DNA of 64,000 bases from Candidatus Dactylopiibacterium carminicum (GTDB lineage: Bacteria; Pseudomonadota; Gammaproteobacteria; Burkholderiales; Rhodocyclaceae). This document shows positions 10,963 to 21,401 of the stretch, one piece after another; the first letter of the stretch is position 1; every line of letters begins with the position of its first letter. The notes beneath the pieces were generated by a model. That model was not told the origin of the DNA and made no database searches. It was given only the letters and a program-made list of their open reading frames with translations. The translations under genes were made by a program, and so were the position numbers. The stretch is from contig NZ_MDUX01000013.1 in the NCBI RefSeq assembly GCF_014736495.1, forward strand, positions 1-64,000, read 5' to 3'.

Positions 10963-12172
10963 TTTCGATTCGCCCGATTTCATTGAGGGCGAAGACGACG
11001 GTCAGTTGGCCTTCATTGATCGTCTCGAACAGACCCGTGATCTGGATCTCGGCGTACCTACCGGTAGTGGGCGCTGGGGGCAGGGGAATGGCGTCAAGAA
11101 AGTGATCACGGCGCCGGGCGAACGTATTCAGAAGGTGCTAGCCGAGGCCGGCTATGGTTCGCGCCGCGAGATCGAAGATTGGGTTGTCGCCGGACGTGTG
11201 AGCGTGAATGGCGAGCCTTCATTCCTGGGGCAGAAGATCGGCCCGGGCGATCGCGTCAAGGTCAATGGCAAGCTGGTGAACCTGCGCTTCGCGGCCGAGC
11301 AGAAGAAACGTGGGCCTCGGGTGTTGATGTATCACAAGCCGGAAGGCGAGATCGTTTCCAAGGACGATCCGGAGGGCCGTCCCAGCGTGTTCGATCGTTT
11401 GCCGACGATCAACAAGGGTCGTTGGATCGCCATCGGTCGCCTGGATTTCAATACATCCGGACTGTTGCTGTTTACCGACAACGGTGAGCTTGCTAACCGC
11501 ATGATGCATCCGCGCTACGAGATCGAGCGCGAATACGCAGTGCGCCTGCTCGGTGAGCTGACGGACGAACAGAAGCAACAACTGACCGATGGCATCACGC
11601 TTGAGGATGGGGTTGCCAAATTCACCACGCTGAGCGATGAAGGCGGCGAGGGCGCTAATCACTGGTATCGCGTCACCTTGTCCGAAGGGCGTAATCGTGA
11701 AGTGCGCAGGATGTTCGAGGCCATTGGTCTGACGGTCAGCCGTCTGATGCGCGTGCGTTACGGCGCGGTGGAACTGCCCAGCCGTCTCAAACGCGGCATG
11801 TACGAGGAAATGCAAGCTGAGCAGGTTGCGGTACTCACCGGTCAGCCGATGGAAAAGCGTCAGCAGCGCCCCGAGGAAAAGCGGCGTGCGGCCAAACACC
11901 AGGGGCCGCGCAGTACACGACCGCACGATAAGCCCAAGACTGAAGGCACTCCGGGCGAAGGTGAGCAGCAGCCTGCGCGCAAGCGTTCGCGGCGTAGTCG
12001 TTCGCGTCGCAACGAACAGGGCGGTGCGGCGTCGCAGGATGGTGCTCCGGCAGCGGTGGTTGCTGCAGTCGTGGATGCTCCGGTCGCTACTCAGGATGCG
12101 CCTGCCGTGCGCAAGAGTCCGCGTCGGCGTGGTCCGCGCAAGCCGCGTGCGGTGGAGGCTGCTCCGCAGTAG
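10856..12172 (+). CDS. rluB: 23S rRNA pseudouridine(2605) synthase
   Basis: Pseudouridine synthase of the RsuA/RluB family acting on 23S rRNA. Domain order is a basic N-terminal extension, an S4 RNA-binding domain ([19 protein letters not shown]..., about residues 86-145), then the catalytic domain with Asp197 in [10 protein letters not shown] long Arg/Lys/Ala-rich tail (RRSRSRR type, last 110 or so residues) follows. I use the TTG at 10856 because AAGGAG lies about 10 bases upstream; a later start would lose only the basic extension. The gene overlaps scpB by 107 bases. scpA-scpB-rluB is a common bacterial cluster. Confidence 0.88.
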   Translation: MSTPQKPRRPRPHNQKKNSPLRRPQPKTLAPAPEIDFDSPDFIEGEDDGQLAFIDRLEQTRDLDLGVPTGSGRWGQGNGVKKVITAPGERIQKVLAEAGYGSRREIEDWVVAGRVSVNGEPSFLGQKIGPGDRVKVNGKLVNLRFAAEQKKRGPRVLMYHKPEGEIVSKDDPEGRPSVFDRLPTINKGRWIAIGRLDFNTSGLLLFTDNGELANRMMHPRYEIEREYAVRLLGELTDEQKQQLTDGITLEDGVAKFTTLSDEGGEGANHWYRVTLSEGRNREVRRMFEAIGLTVSRLMRVRYGAVELPSRLKRGMYEEMQAEQVAVLTGQPMEKRQQRPEEKRRAAKHQGPRSTRPHDKPKTEGTPGEGEQQPARKRSRRSRSRRNEQGGAASQDGAPAAVVAAVVDAPVATQDAPAVRKSPRRRGPRKPRAVEAAPQ

Positions 12173-12187
12173 TGAGTCAGTCGTCGG

Positions 12188-12223
12188 CTGGAAATGGCGG
12201 CGGGATGCTGTCGCCATTTCCAG
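12188..12223. terminator. Perfect 12-bp stem-loop after rluB
   Basis: CTGGAAATGGCG (12188-12199) and CGCCATTTCCAG (12212-12223) are perfect inverted arms with a 12-base loop, starting 16 bases after the rluB stop and ending just before the rimP promoter. There is no U-run, so termination would not be canonical. It may insulate rluB from the rimP operon or stabilise the rluB mRNA end. Confidence 0.5.
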
Positions 12224-12230
12224 TCCAGGA

Positions 12231-12260
12231 TTTACCTTGCCTGTCGTGGCATGTTATAAT
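12231..12260 (+). promoter_or_regulatory. Sigma-70 promoter of the rimP-nusA-infB operon
   Basis: A consensus -10 TATAAT (12255-12260) lies 18 bases after TTTACC (12231-12236, four of six matches to TTGACA). The predicted start near 12267 gives a leader of about 85 bases before rimP. Confidence 0.7.
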
Positions 12261-12314
12261 CCTCGCGATTTTGTTGATCCGCGTGCGGTTTGCATGCCGA
12301 GGCGGGTGATCGAG

Positions 12315-12337
12315 ATGGGCTTTTAGCCCATTTTTTA
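12315..12337 (+). terminator. Leader terminator/attenuator before rimP
   Basis: ATGGGCT (12315-12321) pairs with AGCCCAT (12325-12331) around TTT and runs directly into TTTTTTATTT. This is a clean intrinsic-terminator shape inside the transcribed leader, 14 bases before the rimP ATG. Partial readthrough could tune the nusA-infB operon, possibly with NusA feedback (inference). Confidence 0.6.
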
Positions 12338-12351
12338 TTTGTGGCGTCGGA

Positions 12352-12780
12352 ATGGATCTCGTACAGCTAGTCGAACAAACCCTTGCAGGCCTCGGTTACG
12401 AGCTGGTGGACATTGAAGTGTCGCCGCGCTCGCGTCTGTTGCGCGTGTTCATCGATATCGAACGTGGCATCACGGTCGATGATTGCGCTACGGTGAGCAA
12501 CCAATTGCAACGGGTGTTCGAAGTGGAAGGGGTGGATTACGACCGCCTGGAAATTTCGTCTCCGGGGCTGGATCGACCGCTCAAAAAGCAGGTCGATTTC
12601 GAGCGTTTTGCCGGAGAACAGGCCCAGATCCGTATCCGTCTGCCTATCGAGAATCAACGCAATTTTGTTGGGGTACTGCAGGGCGTGCGCGAAGGCGCGG
12701 TGATCCTGCTGACCGAAAAGGGGGAGCGTGCATTGCCGCTGGATCAGGTGGAGCGTGCGCGCCTGGTGCCCAAGTTTTGA
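12352..12780 (+). CDS. rimP: Ribosome maturation factor RimP
   Basis: Cytoplasmic protein needed for maturation of the 30S subunit. The 142-residue product has the family N-terminal block LVEQTLAGLGYELVDIEV and the segment DYDRLEISSPGLDRPLKK, followed by an SH3-like C-terminal domain. It is the first gene of the rimP-nusA-infB-rbfA-truB operon, behind a strong -10 and an attenuator-like hairpin. The ATG at 12352 has only a weak ribosome site (GTCGGA). Confidence 0.95.
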   Translation: MDLVQLVEQTLAGLGYELVDIEVSPRSRLLRVFIDIERGITVDDCATVSNQLQRVFEVEGVDYDRLEISSPGLDRPLKKQVDFERFAGEQAQIRIRLPIENQRNFVGVLQGVREGAVILLTEKGERALPLDQVERARLVPKF

Positions 12781-12808
12781 TTGAATTCGCATTCAGGGGA
12801 ATGAAACG

Positions 12809-14281
12809 ATGAGCCGCGAGGTCTTGCTGCTTGTAGACGCATTGGCGCGTGAGAAAAACGTCGCCAAGGAGATCGTCTTTACCGCGCTGGAAATGGCGCT
12901 CGCTTCCGCCACGAAGAAGCGGATTCATGACGATGCCGACGTCCGCGTGTCCATCGACCGCGAATCCGGTGACTATGAATCCTTCCGCCGTTGGCAGGTC
13001 CTGCCTGACGCCGAGGTGGAGAACGACGAAGCGCAGATGGGCATCATCGATGCGCGCGAACAGTTCCCGGATATCGAGGTGGGCGAATTCGTCGAGGAGC
13101 CCCTGGAACCCATCGATTTCGGCCGTATCGGTGCCCAGGCCGCCAAGCAGGTGATCCTGCAGAAAATCCGTGATGCCGAGCGCGAACAGATCCTCAATGA
13201 TTTTCTGGATCGTGGCGAGCATCTCGTCAATGGCAGCATCAAGCGCATCGAGCGCGGCAATGCCATTGTCGAAGTCGGTCGCCTGGAGGCTTTGCTGCCG
13301 CGTGAACAGCAGATTCCGAAGGAGAACCTGCGCGTGGGCGACCGCGTCCGTGCCTATCTTCTGCGTATTGACCGCGGTGCCCGTGGCCTGCAACTGATCC
13401 TGTCGCGCAGCGCGCCGGAATTCATCGTCAAGCTGTTCGAGCTTGAAGTGCCGGAAATGGAAGATGGTCTGCTGGAAATCAAGGCGGCGGCTCGTGACGC
13501 CGGCCTGCGTGCCAAGATTGCAGTCAAGGCCAACGATCCGCGTATCGATCCGATCGGCACCTGCGTCGGCCTGCGTGGTTCGCGTGTGACCGCCGTGCGC
13601 AACGAGCTGGGCGGCGAGAACGTCGATATCGTGCTGTGGTCTCCCGAGGCTGCACAGTTCGTGATCAATGCACTGGCGCCTGCTGAAGTCAGTTCCATCG
13701 TCGTGGATGAGGAAAGCCATTCGATGGACGTGGTGGTCGATGAGAGCAATCTCGCAATGGCCATCGGCCGTGGTGGTCAGAACGTCAAACTGGCTACCGA
13801 ATTGACCGGTTGGAACATCAACCTGATGACCGAACAAGCTGCCGCCGAGCGTACTGAAGCAGAGCAGGAGCGTCTGCGCCGCCTGTTCGGCGACAAGCTG
13901 GATGTCGACGATGAAGTGGCCGACATCCTGATTGAGGAAGGGTTCTCTTCGCTTGAGGAAGTGGCTTACGTACCACTGGCCGAGATGCTGGAGATTGAGG
14001 CCTTCGACGAAGATACGGTCAACGAGTTGCGCCAGCGCGCGCGCAACGTATTGCTGACCGAAGCCATCGTCAACGAAGAACAGCTCGAAGGTGTATCCGA
14101 CGATCTGCTCGATCTCGAAGGCATGGACAAGGCGCTGGCTGCCAAACTTGCGAGCGGCGGCGTGAAGAGTCGTGACGACCTGGCTGATCTGGCCGTCGAC
14201 GAATTGATGGAGCTGGGGGAGATCGATGAGCCCACAGCCAAGGATCTGATCACCAAGGCGCGTGCGCACTGGTTCGAGTAA
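12809..14281 (+). CDS. nusA: Transcription termination/antitermination protein NusA
   Basis: RNA polymerase-binding factor that modulates pausing, termination and antitermination. The 490-residue product has the N-terminal RNAP-binding domain ([21 protein letters not shown]), an S1 domain starting near residue 134 ([17 protein letters not shown]), two KH domains ([38 protein letters not shown]), and two acidic C-terminal repeats with helix-hairpin-helix character. This is the long gamma/beta-proteobacterial form. It lies 28 bases after rimP with a GGGGAATGAAACG leader, in the conserved operon. Confidence 0.97.
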   Translation: MSREVLLLVDALAREKNVAKEIVFTALEMALASATKKRIHDDADVRVSIDRESGDYESFRRWQVLPDAEVENDEAQMGIIDAREQFPDIEVGEFVEEPLEPIDFGRIGAQAAKQVILQKIRDAEREQILNDFLDRGEHLVNGSIKRIERGNAIVEVGRLEALLPREQQIPKENLRVGDRVRAYLLRIDRGARGLQLILSRSAPEFIVKLFELEVPEMEDGLLEIKAAARDAGLRAKIAVKANDPRIDPIGTCVGLRGSRVTAVRNELGGENVDIVLWSPEAAQFVINALAPAEVSSIVVDEESHSMDVVVDESNLAMAIGRGGQNVKLATELTGWNINLMTEQAAAERTEAEQERLRRLFGDKLDVDDEVADILIEEGFSSLEEVAYVPLAEMLEIEAFDEDTVNELRQRARNVLLTEAIVNEEQLEGVSDDLLDLEGMDKALAAKLASGGVKSRDDLADLAVDELMELGEIDEPTAKDLITKARAHWFE

Positions 14282-14299
14282 GAGGGGGAGAAGCACACG

Positions 14300-17131
14300 A
14301 TGGCGCAAATGAGCGTGGCGGAGTTTGCCACCGAACTAAAAATGCCGGCCCCGGTCCTGCTCGAACAATTCGAGAAGGCCGGTGTACCAAAATCCGGGGC
14401 TGCCGATGTAGTCAGCGAACAGGACAAGGCACGCCTGCTCGAATACCTGCGCAAGGCGCATGGCGATACTTCCGGCAAGTCAAAGATCACCCTAACGCGC
14501 AAGCAGACCACCGAGATCAAGGCGGCGGACGCTTCCGGCAAGGCACGTACGATCCAGGTCGAAGTGCGCAAGAAGCGTACTTTCGTCAAACGCGATGAAA
14601 TGGATGGCGGGCTGGAGTCTGGGGCGGAAGAACGCGTAGCCCTGGCATCGTCTGCACCTGAAGAGGTAGTGGAGGAGCCCAATATCGAGCCGGTGGAAGC
14701 CTTTGTGCCGCCGCCCGAACCCGTTCCGGAGCCTGTAGCGGTTGCTCCCGAACCCGAACCTGCTCCAGAGCCTGAACCTGAACCCCAGCCGGAGCCACAA
14801 CCCGAGCCCGAGCCTATTCCGGAGCCGGCGCCAATTGAGCCCGAGCCCACTCCGGTGGTCGAGCCGGTACCTGCTCCTGCACCAGCTCCCGTGGTCGCAC
14901 CCGCGCCAGTCGTCAAGAAGGCCCAGGTTGCTCCGCGTGAGGAAACGCCGCGTGAACGTGAGGAACGTCGTCATCGCGAGTTGCTCGAACGCCAGGCTTC
15001 GGACAAGCGTGCCCGCGAGAATGAGGCCGCTGCCCGCAAGGCCGCCGAAGAGGCTCGTCTCGTACGTGCCAAGCAAGAGGCCGAGGAGGCTGCTGCAGCC
15101 AAGGCGCGTGAAGCAGCTGCTCCGCAACGCAAGGAAACAAGCAATACGCTGCACCGCCCAGTCAAGGCTGCGGCTGGTGATACCGCCAAAAAGGGCGCAG
15201 CTCCGGCGCGTGGCACGGCTCGTGAAGATGATTCACGCAGCAAGCGAGGCGGCCTGAAGACGCGTGGCGATACGGCTGGCGGAAATGCCGGCTGGCGGAC
15301 AGGCCCCAAGGGGCGCGGCGGTCGCCATGGCAATGACAACGCACAACAGCACTTCCAGGCGCCTACCGAGCCGGTGGTACGCGAGGTCCACGTGCCCGAG
15401 ACCATCTCGGTTGCCGATCTGGCACACAAAATGTCCGTGAAGGCTACTGAAGTCATCAAAAAAATGATGATGCTGGGCCAGATGGTGACCATCAATCAGG
15501 TGCTGGATCAGGAAACCGCGATGATCGTGGTGGAAGAGATGGGGCACCAGGCTGTGGCTGCCAAGCTGGACGATCCGGAAGCCTTCCTGATCGAAGGTGA
15601 CGAAGCCAAGGACTTTGAGGCCACGCCACGTGCGCCGGTAGTGACCATCATGGGTCACGTCGACCACGGTAAGACCTCCTTGCTCGACTACATCCGTCGT
15701 ACCAAGGTGGCGGCAGGCGAAGCAGGGGGCATCACGCAGCACATCGGCGCCTATCACGTCGAAACGCCGCGCGGCATGATCTGCTTCCTGGATACCCCGG
15801 GTCACGAAGCCTTCACGGCCATGCGTGCTCGCGGCGCCAAGGCGACCGACATCGTGATTCTGGTGGTGGCCGCTGACGATGGTGTGATGCCGCAGACCAA
15901 GGAAGCGATCCACCACGCCAAGGCGGCTGGTGTGCCCATCGTGGTGGCGGTCAACAAGATCGATAAACCTGAAGCTAACCCTGATCGTGTCAAGCAGGAA
16001 CTGGTGGCCGAAGGCGTGATCCCTGAGGAGTACGGCGGTGATTCGCCTTTCTGCCTGGTTTCGGCCAAGGCAGGCCTGGGTATCGACGAGCTGCTGGAAA
16101 ACGTATTGCTGCAGGCAGAGGTGCTGGAACTGACTGCCCCGATCGAAGCGCCGGCCAAAGGCCTGATCGTGGAGGCTCGTCTGGACAAGGGGCGTGGCCC
16201 AGTGGCAACGATGCTGGTGCAATCGGGCACCCTGCGCCGTGGCGATGTGGTGCTGGCTGGCGCCACCTTCGGCAAGGTGCGTGCGATGCTCGATGAGAAT
16301 GGCAAGCAGATCGCCGAGGCGGGTCCTTCCATTCCGGTGGAGATTCTGGGCCTTTCCGAAGTGCCGTCCGCTGGCGATGAAGCCATGGTGATCACCGATG
16401 AGCGCCGTGCCCGCGAAATCGCACTGTTCCGTCAGGGCAAGTTCCGCGACGTGAAGCTTGCCAAGCAGCAGGCCGCGAAGCTCGAGAATCTGATGGAGCA
16501 GATGACCGAAGGCGAGGTCAAGGCGCTGGCCCTCATCGTCAAGGCCGACGTGCAAGGTTCGCAGGAAGCGCTGGTTCAGTCGCTGCAGAAGCTCTCCAAC
16601 GAGGAAGTGCGTGTCAACGTCATCCACGGTGCGGTGGGCGGTATCTCCGAATCCGACGTCAACCTGGCGCAGGCTTCGCAGGCTGTCATCATCGGCTTCA
16701 ACACCCGTGCCGATGCCGGTGCGCGCAAGCTGGCCGAAAACTTCGGCGTGGATATCCGCTACTACAACATCATCTACGACGCGGTCGACGAGGTGAAGCA
16801 GGCGCTGTCCGGCATGCTGGCGCCCGAGAAGCGCGAGCAGGTGATCGGTACGGTGGAAATCCGCCAGGTGATCGTGATCTCCAAGATCGGGACCATCGCC
16901 GGTTGTTATGTGCTTGACGGTGTGGTGCGTCGCAATTCGCGTGTCCGTCTGGTGCGTGACAACGTCGTGGTATTCGACGGTGAACTCGATTCGTTGCGTC
17001 GCTTCAAGGATGACGTCAAGGAAGTCAAGGCGAACTACGAGTGCGGTCTGTCGTTGAAGAATTTCAGCGACATCAAGGAAGGCGATCAGCTGGAAGTCTA
17101 CGAAATCCAGGAAATCGCCCGCACGCTGTAA
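14300..17131 (+). CDS. infB: Translation initiation factor IF-2
   Basis: GTPase that delivers fMet-tRNA to the 30S P site and joins subunits. The 943-residue product has an N-terminal IF2N domain, a long low-complexity linker and the conserved GTPase core. The linker is rich in Pro-Glu repeats (about residues 135-205), then in charged Lys/Arg/Glu/Ala helix. The core carries G1 GHVDHGKTS near residue 450, G3 DTPGHEAF and G4 NKID. A second IF2N-like segment ([20 protein letters not shown]) precedes the core. The open frames opposite the Pro-Glu linker are shadows of its composition. It lies 18 bases after nusA. Confidence 0.97.
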   Translation: MAQMSVAEFATELKMPAPVLLEQFEKAGVPKSGAADVVSEQDKARLLEYLRKAHGDTSGKSKITLTRKQTTEIKAADASGKARTIQVEVRKKRTFVKRDEMDGGLESGAEERVALASSAPEEVVEEPNIEPVEAFVPPPEPVPEPVAVAPEPEPAPEPEPEPQPEPQPEPEPIPEPAPIEPEPTPVVEPVPAPAPAPVVAPAPVVKKAQVAPREETPREREERRHRELLERQASDKRARENEAAARKAAEEARLVRAKQEAEEAAAAKAREAAAPQRKETSNTLHRPVKAAAGDTAKKGAAPARGTAREDDSRSKRGGLKTRGDTAGGNAGWRTGPKGRGGRHGNDNAQQHFQAPTEPVVREVHVPETISVADLAHKMSVKATEVIKKMMMLGQMVTINQVLDQETAMIVVEEMGHQAVAAKLDDPEAFLIEGDEAKDFEATPRAPVVTIMGHVDHGKTSLLDYIRRTKVAAGEAGGITQHIGAYHVETPRGMICFLDTPGHEAFTAMRARGAKATDIVILVVAADDGVMPQTKEAIHHAKAAGVPIVVAVNKIDKPEANPDRVKQELVAEGVIPEEYGGDSPFCLVSAKAGLGIDELLENVLLQAEVLELTAPIEAPAKGLIVEARLDKGRGPVATMLVQSGTLRRGDVVLAGATFGKVRAMLDENGKQIAEAGPSIPVEILGLSEVPSAGDEAMVITDERRAREIALFRQGKFRDVKLAKQQAAKLENLMEQMTEGEVKALALIVKADVQGSQEALVQSLQKLSNEEVRVNVIHGAVGGISESDVNLAQASQAVIIGFNTRADAGARKLAENFGVDIRYYNIIYDAVDEVKQALSGMLAPEKREQVIGTVEIRQVIVISKIGTIAGCYVLDGVVRRNSRVRLVRDNVVVFDGELDSLRRFKDDVKEVKANYECGLSLKNFSDIKEGDQLEVYEIQEIARTL

Positions 17132-17191
17132 GTGTGTAAATCTGTTCGGTCGCCCGCCGTCCTTGCGATGCGGGTGGCACAGACAGCCAAG

Positions 17192-17212
17192 CGGGCCCTG
17201 CGGGGCCCGTTT
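17192..17212 (+). terminator. Weak hairpin between infB and rbfA
   Basis: CGGGCCC (17192-17198) and GGGCCCG (17203-17209) pair around TGCG, followed by only three Ts, just before the rbfA ribosome site. It may reduce or protect rather than end the transcript. Confidence 0.35.
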
Positions 17213-17226
17213 GTACTGGAGAGAAG

Positions 17227-17631
17227 ATGGCAAAGGAATTTTCCCGCTCGGCCCGTGTGGCCGAGCAGATCAAACGCGAACTGGCCGAGCTGATCCGTCT
17301 TGAGGTGAAGGATCCACGTGTCGGCATGATCTCGCTGACCGATGTGGAGCTCACGCCCGATTACGCGCACGCCAAGGTGTTCTTCACCTCGATGCAAGGC
17401 GAACAGGGGCTGGAGGAACTGCTGGTCGGCCTGAACCGGGCCAAGGGGTTCCTGAGGCGGGAACTGGGGCGCCGCGTACGCATCCATACCACGCCGGATC
17501 TGCATTTCGTCTATGACCGCTCGGTTGAGCACGGCAGTTACCTCTCTGCCCTGATCGACAAGGCTGTTGGCGAGGATCGTGCCTTGCGTGGCGAGGATGA
17601 CGACAGTAATCAGGAAGAGCCGAAAGCATGA
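17227..17631 (+). CDS. rbfA: 30S ribosome-binding factor A
   Basis: Cold-responsive 30S assembly factor with a KH-like fold. The 134-residue product has the family start SRSARVAEQIKRELAELIRLEVKDP and the central KVFFTSM segment. The ATG follows a GGAGAGAAG ribosome site. Its TGA overlaps the truB ATG (ATGA), indicating coupled translation, in the usual infB-rbfA-truB order. Confidence 0.96.
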   Translation: MAKEFSRSARVAEQIKRELAELIRLEVKDPRVGMISLTDVELTPDYAHAKVFFTSMQGEQGLEELLVGLNRAKGFLRRELGRRVRIHTTPDLHFVYDRSVEHGSYLSALIDKAVGEDRALRGEDDDSNQEEPKA

Positions 17632-18530
17632 GTCAGCCTGTGGCGCGCAAGCGCTGGCAGATCGTGGATGGTGTGCTGTTGCTGGACAAACCGGGGGGGC
17701 TGAGCTCCAACGATGCGTTGCAGAAGGCACGGCGTCTGTTTTCGGCGGCCAAGGCCGGGCATACCGGTACGCTGGATCCCATGGCGACCGGCTTGCTGCC
17801 ATTATGTTTCGGTGAGGCCACCAAGTTTTCCAATCGTCTGCTGGATGCCGACAAGACCTATCTGGCGACGATGCTGCTTGGTGTGAGCACCAGTACCGGA
17901 GATGCCGAAGGTGAGATCATTCGTCAGGCACCGGTGATGGCCGAACCTGCTGCCATCCATGCGGTTTGTGCCGGTTTTCTTGGCGAGATCGAACAGGTGC
18001 CGCCGATGTATTCCGCGCTCAAGCATCAAGGGAAGGCCTTGTACGAGTACGCACGCCAGGGCGTCGAAATCGCCCGCGAAGCGAGACGCGTGACCATCTA
18101 TGCCCTGGAGGTGAAGCGGATCTCGGGGGCCGAGGTGGACATTCTGGTTCGTTGCAGCAAGGGGACCTACATACGGACCCTGGCCGAGGATATCGGCAAT
18201 GCCCTGGGTTGCGGTGCCCATCTGACAGCCTTGCGGCGTACAGCCATTGGCCCGCTGACGCTGGAAGGCGCATTCACGCTGGATGCTCTGAACGAGTTGC
18301 CGGAAGATGCGCGCGGGCCTTTGCTGGCCCCAGTGGATTCCTTGTTGGGTAATCTGCCCGCCGTACAGCTCGACGCTGCACAGACAGCCTCATTCCTGCA
18401 CGGGCAGGCCGTGCCGCAGATGCTGGAGACTGGGGAATACCGGATCTATGGCGAGACTTTCGTCGGTCTCGGCCGCGCCGATGGTGAGGGACTACTGCAG
18501 CCGGTACGGCTGATCGCCAGCAGGACCTGA
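17628..18530 (+). CDS. truB: tRNA pseudouridine(55) synthase
   Basis: Makes the universal T-loop pseudouridine 55 of tRNAs. The 300-residue product has GLLLDKPGG-like N-terminal sequence, the catalytic Asp50 in GHTGTLDPMATG, and the conserved RCSKGTYIRTLAEDIG block, with a short C-terminal PUA-like region. It is the last gene of the rimP operon, four bases overlapping rbfA. It converges on pit with a hairpin between them. Confidence 0.96.
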   Translation: MSQPVARKRWQIVDGVLLLDKPGGLSSNDALQKARRLFSAAKAGHTGTLDPMATGLLPLCFGEATKFSNRLLDADKTYLATMLLGVSTSTGDAEGEIIRQAPVMAEPAAIHAVCAGFLGEIEQVPPMYSALKHQGKALYEYARQGVEIAREARRVTIYALEVKRISGAEVDILVRCSKGTYIRTLAEDIGNALGCGAHLTALRRTAIGPLTLEGAFTLDALNELPEDARGPLLAPVDSLLGNLPAVQLDAAQTASFLHGQAVPQMLETGEYRIYGETFVGLGRADGEGLLQPVRLIASRT

Positions 18531-18555
18531 ATCGGGATTTACTGGGGGTTTTTGA

Positions 18556-18588
18556 CCGGGGGGGTTATGACGAACCTTCGTCCCCCGG
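18556..18588. terminator. Nested hairpin between convergent truB and pit
   Basis: CCGGGGG (18556-18562) pairs with CCCCCGG (18582-18588), and an inner GGTT/AACC stem lies within. It sits between two 3' ends and may serve both directions. No clear U-run follows on either strand, so canonical termination is uncertain. Confidence 0.45.
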
Positions 18589-18597
18589 CATCATCGT

Positions 18598-19605
18598 TCA
18601 CCGTAGCTGCTGTGCCAGCCACCAGGCGAGTGCCGAAATCAGTGCGCAGGCCGGGATGGTGCAGATCCAGATCCACAGGATACGGCCAGCCAGCCCCCAG
18701 CGTACTGCCGAGAAGCGTTGCGACGAGCCTACGCCGACGATGGCGCCTGTGATGGTATGTGTCGTGGATACCGGGATGCCCAGCATTGCGGCAATGAACA
18801 AGGAGAGTGCACCGCCGGTTTCGGCGCAGAAACCGCCGATGGGTTTGAGGCGTGTGATCCCTTGGCCCAGCGTGCGCACGATACGCCAGCCACCGAAGAG
18901 CGTGCCCAGCGCGATCGCGGCATAGCAGATCACACTGACCCAGCCGGGCAGGGCGTCGCCCGTGTGCGCATAACCGGTAGTGAGCAGCAGCAGCCAGAGA
19001 ATGCCGATGGCTTTCTGTGCATCGTTGCCGCCATGGCCAATGCTGTAGGCTGCAGCGGAGGCCAGCTGCAGACGGCGGAACCAGTTGTCCACGCGCATCG
19101 GCGAGCGCCCGACGGCCAGCCAGGACATTGCCAGCATCAGCAGAGAAGCGAGGAAGAAACCCAGCAACGGAGACAGCAGAATGAAAGCCAGTGTCTTGAT
19201 CACACCGTCCCAGATCAAGGGAGTGGTGCCGGCCTTGGCCAGCGCTGCTCCCAGGATGCCGCCCAGCAACGCATGCGACGAACTGGATGGAATCCCCTGA
19301 TACCAGGTGACGAGATTCCAGCCGATGGCCGCGATCAATGCGCCGAACACCACGTAATGATCGATGGCCGCTGGATCGACGATGCCGCGCCCCACTGTTT
19401 CCGCGACCGTCAGATGGAAAATGAAGATCGCCAGAAAATTGAAGCAGGCAGCCAGGATCACAGCTTGCCCGGGCTTGAGGACGCCGGTGGAGACGATGGT
19501 GGCAACTGAGTTGGCCGCGTCGTGAAAGCCGTTGATGAAGCTGAAACACAGCACCAGGCCGACGAGCAGTACCACCAGCAACAGGCTTTGCTGAGCGATT
19601 TCCAT
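18598..19605 (-). CDS. pit: PiT-family inorganic phosphate transporter
   Basis: Low-affinity phosphate (metal-phosphate) permease of the inner membrane, driven by ion gradients. The 335-residue product is strongly hydrophobic with about ten membrane segments. It holds the duplicated family signatures: FINGFHDAANSVATIVST near the N-terminus and IGHGGNDAQKAIGI in the second half, and IPSSSSHALLGG and IPVSTTHTITGAIVG. It follows the DUF47 gene by four bases, the usual pairing in which the DUF47 protein modulates the transporter. Confidence 0.93.
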   Translation of the reverse strand: MEIAQQSLLLVVLLVGLVLCFSFINGFHDAANSVATIVSTGVLKPGQAVILAACFNFLAIFIFHLTVAETVGRGIVDPAAIDHYVVFGALIAAIGWNLVTWYQGIPSSSSHALLGGILGAALAKAGTTPLIWDGVIKTLAFILLSPLLGFFLASLLMLAMSWLAVGRSPMRVDNWFRRLQLASAAAYSIGHGGNDAQKAIGILWLLLLTTGYAHTGDALPGWVSVICYAAIALGTLFGGWRIVRTLGQGITRLKPIGGFCAETGGALSLFIAAMLGIPVSTTHTITGAIVGVGSSQRFSAVRWGLAGRILWIWICTIPACALISALAWWLAQQLR

Positions 19606-19609
19606 GGTG

Positions 19610-20290
19610 TCAGAGGTTTTCCAGCACCAGGCCTTCGATCACCTTGCTGACGTTCTCGCAGGCATCGCTGATCTTCTCCAGTCCTTCGTAGATGGCTTTC
19701 AGCTTGATGACTTGAAGCGGATCGCGTTCATCCCTGAAGACGCGGGCCAGTGCCGTGCGCATCACGCGGTCGCAGTCGGATTCCAATCGCTCGATCTCAC
19801 GGCAAGTGGAGATGATGTCACGCCCGTGATCAAGATCCTTGAGCAGACCGACGATGTGGCGCACGCGGGTGGCGCAGGAAAGGGTCAGCTCGGCAAGCTG
19901 CACGGCATCTGGCGTGAGGCGGCGCAGATTGTAGAGGCTGATGCCTTCGGCCACGTCCTGCGTTGCATCGACGATGTCGTCCATCTCGTTGACCAGCGCA
20001 TGGATGGCGTCGCGGTCAAAGGGCGTGATGTAGGTGGTGTGCAGCAATGCCACGGTATCGTGGGTGATCTTGTCTGCTTGCGTCTCGATCTCGTCGATGG
20101 CCGCGACGATGGGCGCCATGCCTTCCTGAGAGGCAGACATCAGCGCCACCAGTTGTTCGGCGGCAAGTACGACCTGTTCCGCATGCGCATTGAACAGCTC
20201 GAAGAATCGACCTTCACGGGGCATGAAACGACCGAACATGGCTTGATATCGCGGTAAGGGCCGCCGGTGGGTTTCGGCGGCGGGCTTCAT
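19610..20290 (-). CDS. DUF47/PhoU-like phosphate transport regulator
   Basis: Helical PhoU-like protein (226 residues) of the DUF47 family, found next to PiT transporters and thought to adjust their activity. The family block [20 protein letters not shown] lies near the N-terminus and repeated charged helices fill the rest. The ATG at 20290 overlaps the ispH stop as ATGA, favouring this start by coupling. The ATG at 20239 (MFGRF) matches the conserved family start but lacks a ribosome site. Expected function is accessory to phosphate uptake. Confidence 0.85.
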   Translation of the reverse strand: MKPAAETHRRPLPRYQAMFGRFMPREGRFFELFNAHAEQVVLAAEQLVALMSASQEGMAPIVAAIDEIETQADKITHDTVALLHTTYITPFDRDAIHALVNEMDDIVDATQDVAEGISLYNLRRLTPDAVQLAELTLSCATRVRHIVGLLKDLDHGRDIISTCREIERLESDCDRVMRTALARVFRDERDPLQVIKLKAIYEGLEKISDACENVSKVIEGLVLENL

Positions 20291-21219
20291 TCTGCGTGCA
20301 ATTCACGGGGGATGGGGAAGGTCACGTTCTCCAGTGCGCCATCCAGCGAGCGTACATTGCCGGCTCCAAGCTCGCGCAGGCGGGCAATGACTTCCTGTAC
20401 CAGCACCTCGGGGGCCGAGGCTCCGGCTGTGATACCCACGCGGCGTACGCCAGCCAGCCAGGTAGGATCCACGCCGGCAGCGTTGTCTACGAGATAGGCA
20501 GGCACGTTACGCAGCGCTGCCACTTCCCGCAGGCGATTGGAGTTGGAGCTGTTTCTGGAGCCGACCACGATGACCAGATCCACCTGGGGAGCCATGAATT
20601 TCACGGCATCCTGGCGATTCTGCGTGGCATAGCAGATGTCATCCTTCTTTGGTCCGACGATGGCCGGGAAGCGCGCCTTCAACGCGTCGACGATCACTTG
20701 GGCATCATCGACAGACAGCGTGGTCTGGGTCACGTAGGCAAGCATGTTTTCGTCACGGACCTGCAGGGCGGCTACATCCTCGACCGAGTCAACCAGATAC
20801 ATGCCGCCTTCTGCCTGGCCCATAGTGCCTTCCACTTCCGGATGCCCCTTGTGGCCGATCATCACGATTTCGCGGCCAGCATCGCGCATCCTGGCGACCT
20901 CGATGTGCACCTTGGTCACCAGGGGGCAAGTGGCGTCGAACACGCGCAGGCCGCGTGTGTCAGCTTCTTGACGCACCGCCTTCGAGACACCATGAGCGGA
21001 AAAGATCACTGTAGAGCCTCTCGGCGCTTCATCGAGTTCTTCGATGAAGATGGCTCCCTTGGCGCGCAGGTCTTCGACCACGAACTTGTTGTGAACCACT
21101 TCGTGACGCACATAGATCGGGGCACCGTACTGGCGCAGGGCGCGTTCGACGATCTCGATGGCACGTTCCACACCGGCGCAGAAGCCGCGAGGGTTGGCGA
21201 GGAGGATTTCTGAGCTCAT
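20287..21219 (-). CDS. ispH: 4-Hydroxy-3-methylbut-2-enyl diphosphate reductase
   Basis: Last enzyme of the MEP isoprenoid pathway, an iron-sulfur reductase forming IPP and DMAPP. The 310-residue product has the cluster cysteines in [13 protein letters not shown] (Cys14), [11 protein letters not shown] and a late [10 protein letters not shown] segment, plus the substrate motif [10 protein letters not shown]. It normally ends the ribF-ileS-lspA-fkpB-ispH operon. Here a 145-bp palindromic element separates it from fkpB, so it may have its own promoter or reduced readthrough. Confidence 0.96.
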   Translation of the reverse strand: MSSEILLANPRGFCAGVERAIEIVERALRQYGAPIYVRHEVVHNKFVVEDLRAKGAIFIEELDEAPRGSTVIFSAHGVSKAVRQEADTRGLRVFDATCPLVTKVHIEVARMRDAGREIVMIGHKGHPEVEGTMGQAEGGMYLVDSVEDVAALQVRDENMLAYVTQTTLSVDDAQVIVDALKARFPAIVGPKKDDICYATQNRQDAVKFMAPQVDLVIVVGSRNSSNSNRLREVAALRNVPAYLVDNAAGVDPTWLAGVRRVGITAGASAPEVLVQEVIARLRELGAGNVRSLDGALENVTFPIPRELHAE

Positions 21220-21256
21220 GGACTCCGGATGACGATTTGAGGGTTGGGGAGGCGTC

Positions 21257-21401
21257 AGAACCTATTCATGGTTTTGCTGCGAACTCCTGATCAGGGCTGA
21301 TGTGCTGCTCGGAATCCTCATGTGTCTGAATGCACTTCGGTTCCTGCGCCACGCTTCACCCTGCTGAGGGACTCTCGCGACAGAGACTCTGAACAGGTTC
21401 T
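21257..21401. repeat. 145-bp MITE-like element bounded by inverted repeats
   Basis: AGAACCTATTCA (21257-21268) and TGAACAGGTTCT (21390-21401) are inverted arms with one mismatch, enclosing about 121 bases with no open frame. The right arm overlaps the fkpB stop codon. Layout is that of a miniature inverted-repeat element inserted in the fkpB-ispH gap of an otherwise conserved operon. I cannot see other copies in this window. Confidence 0.5.

Noticed and set aside
14492-15154. Minus-strand frames rich in Gly/Leu/Arg/Thr repeats opposite infB
   Set aside because: They reflect the complement of the Pro-Glu repeat region and are not genes.
15233-17233. 666-residue minus-strand open frame
   Set aside because: It lies opposite infB; the plus-strand GTPase motifs are unambiguous.
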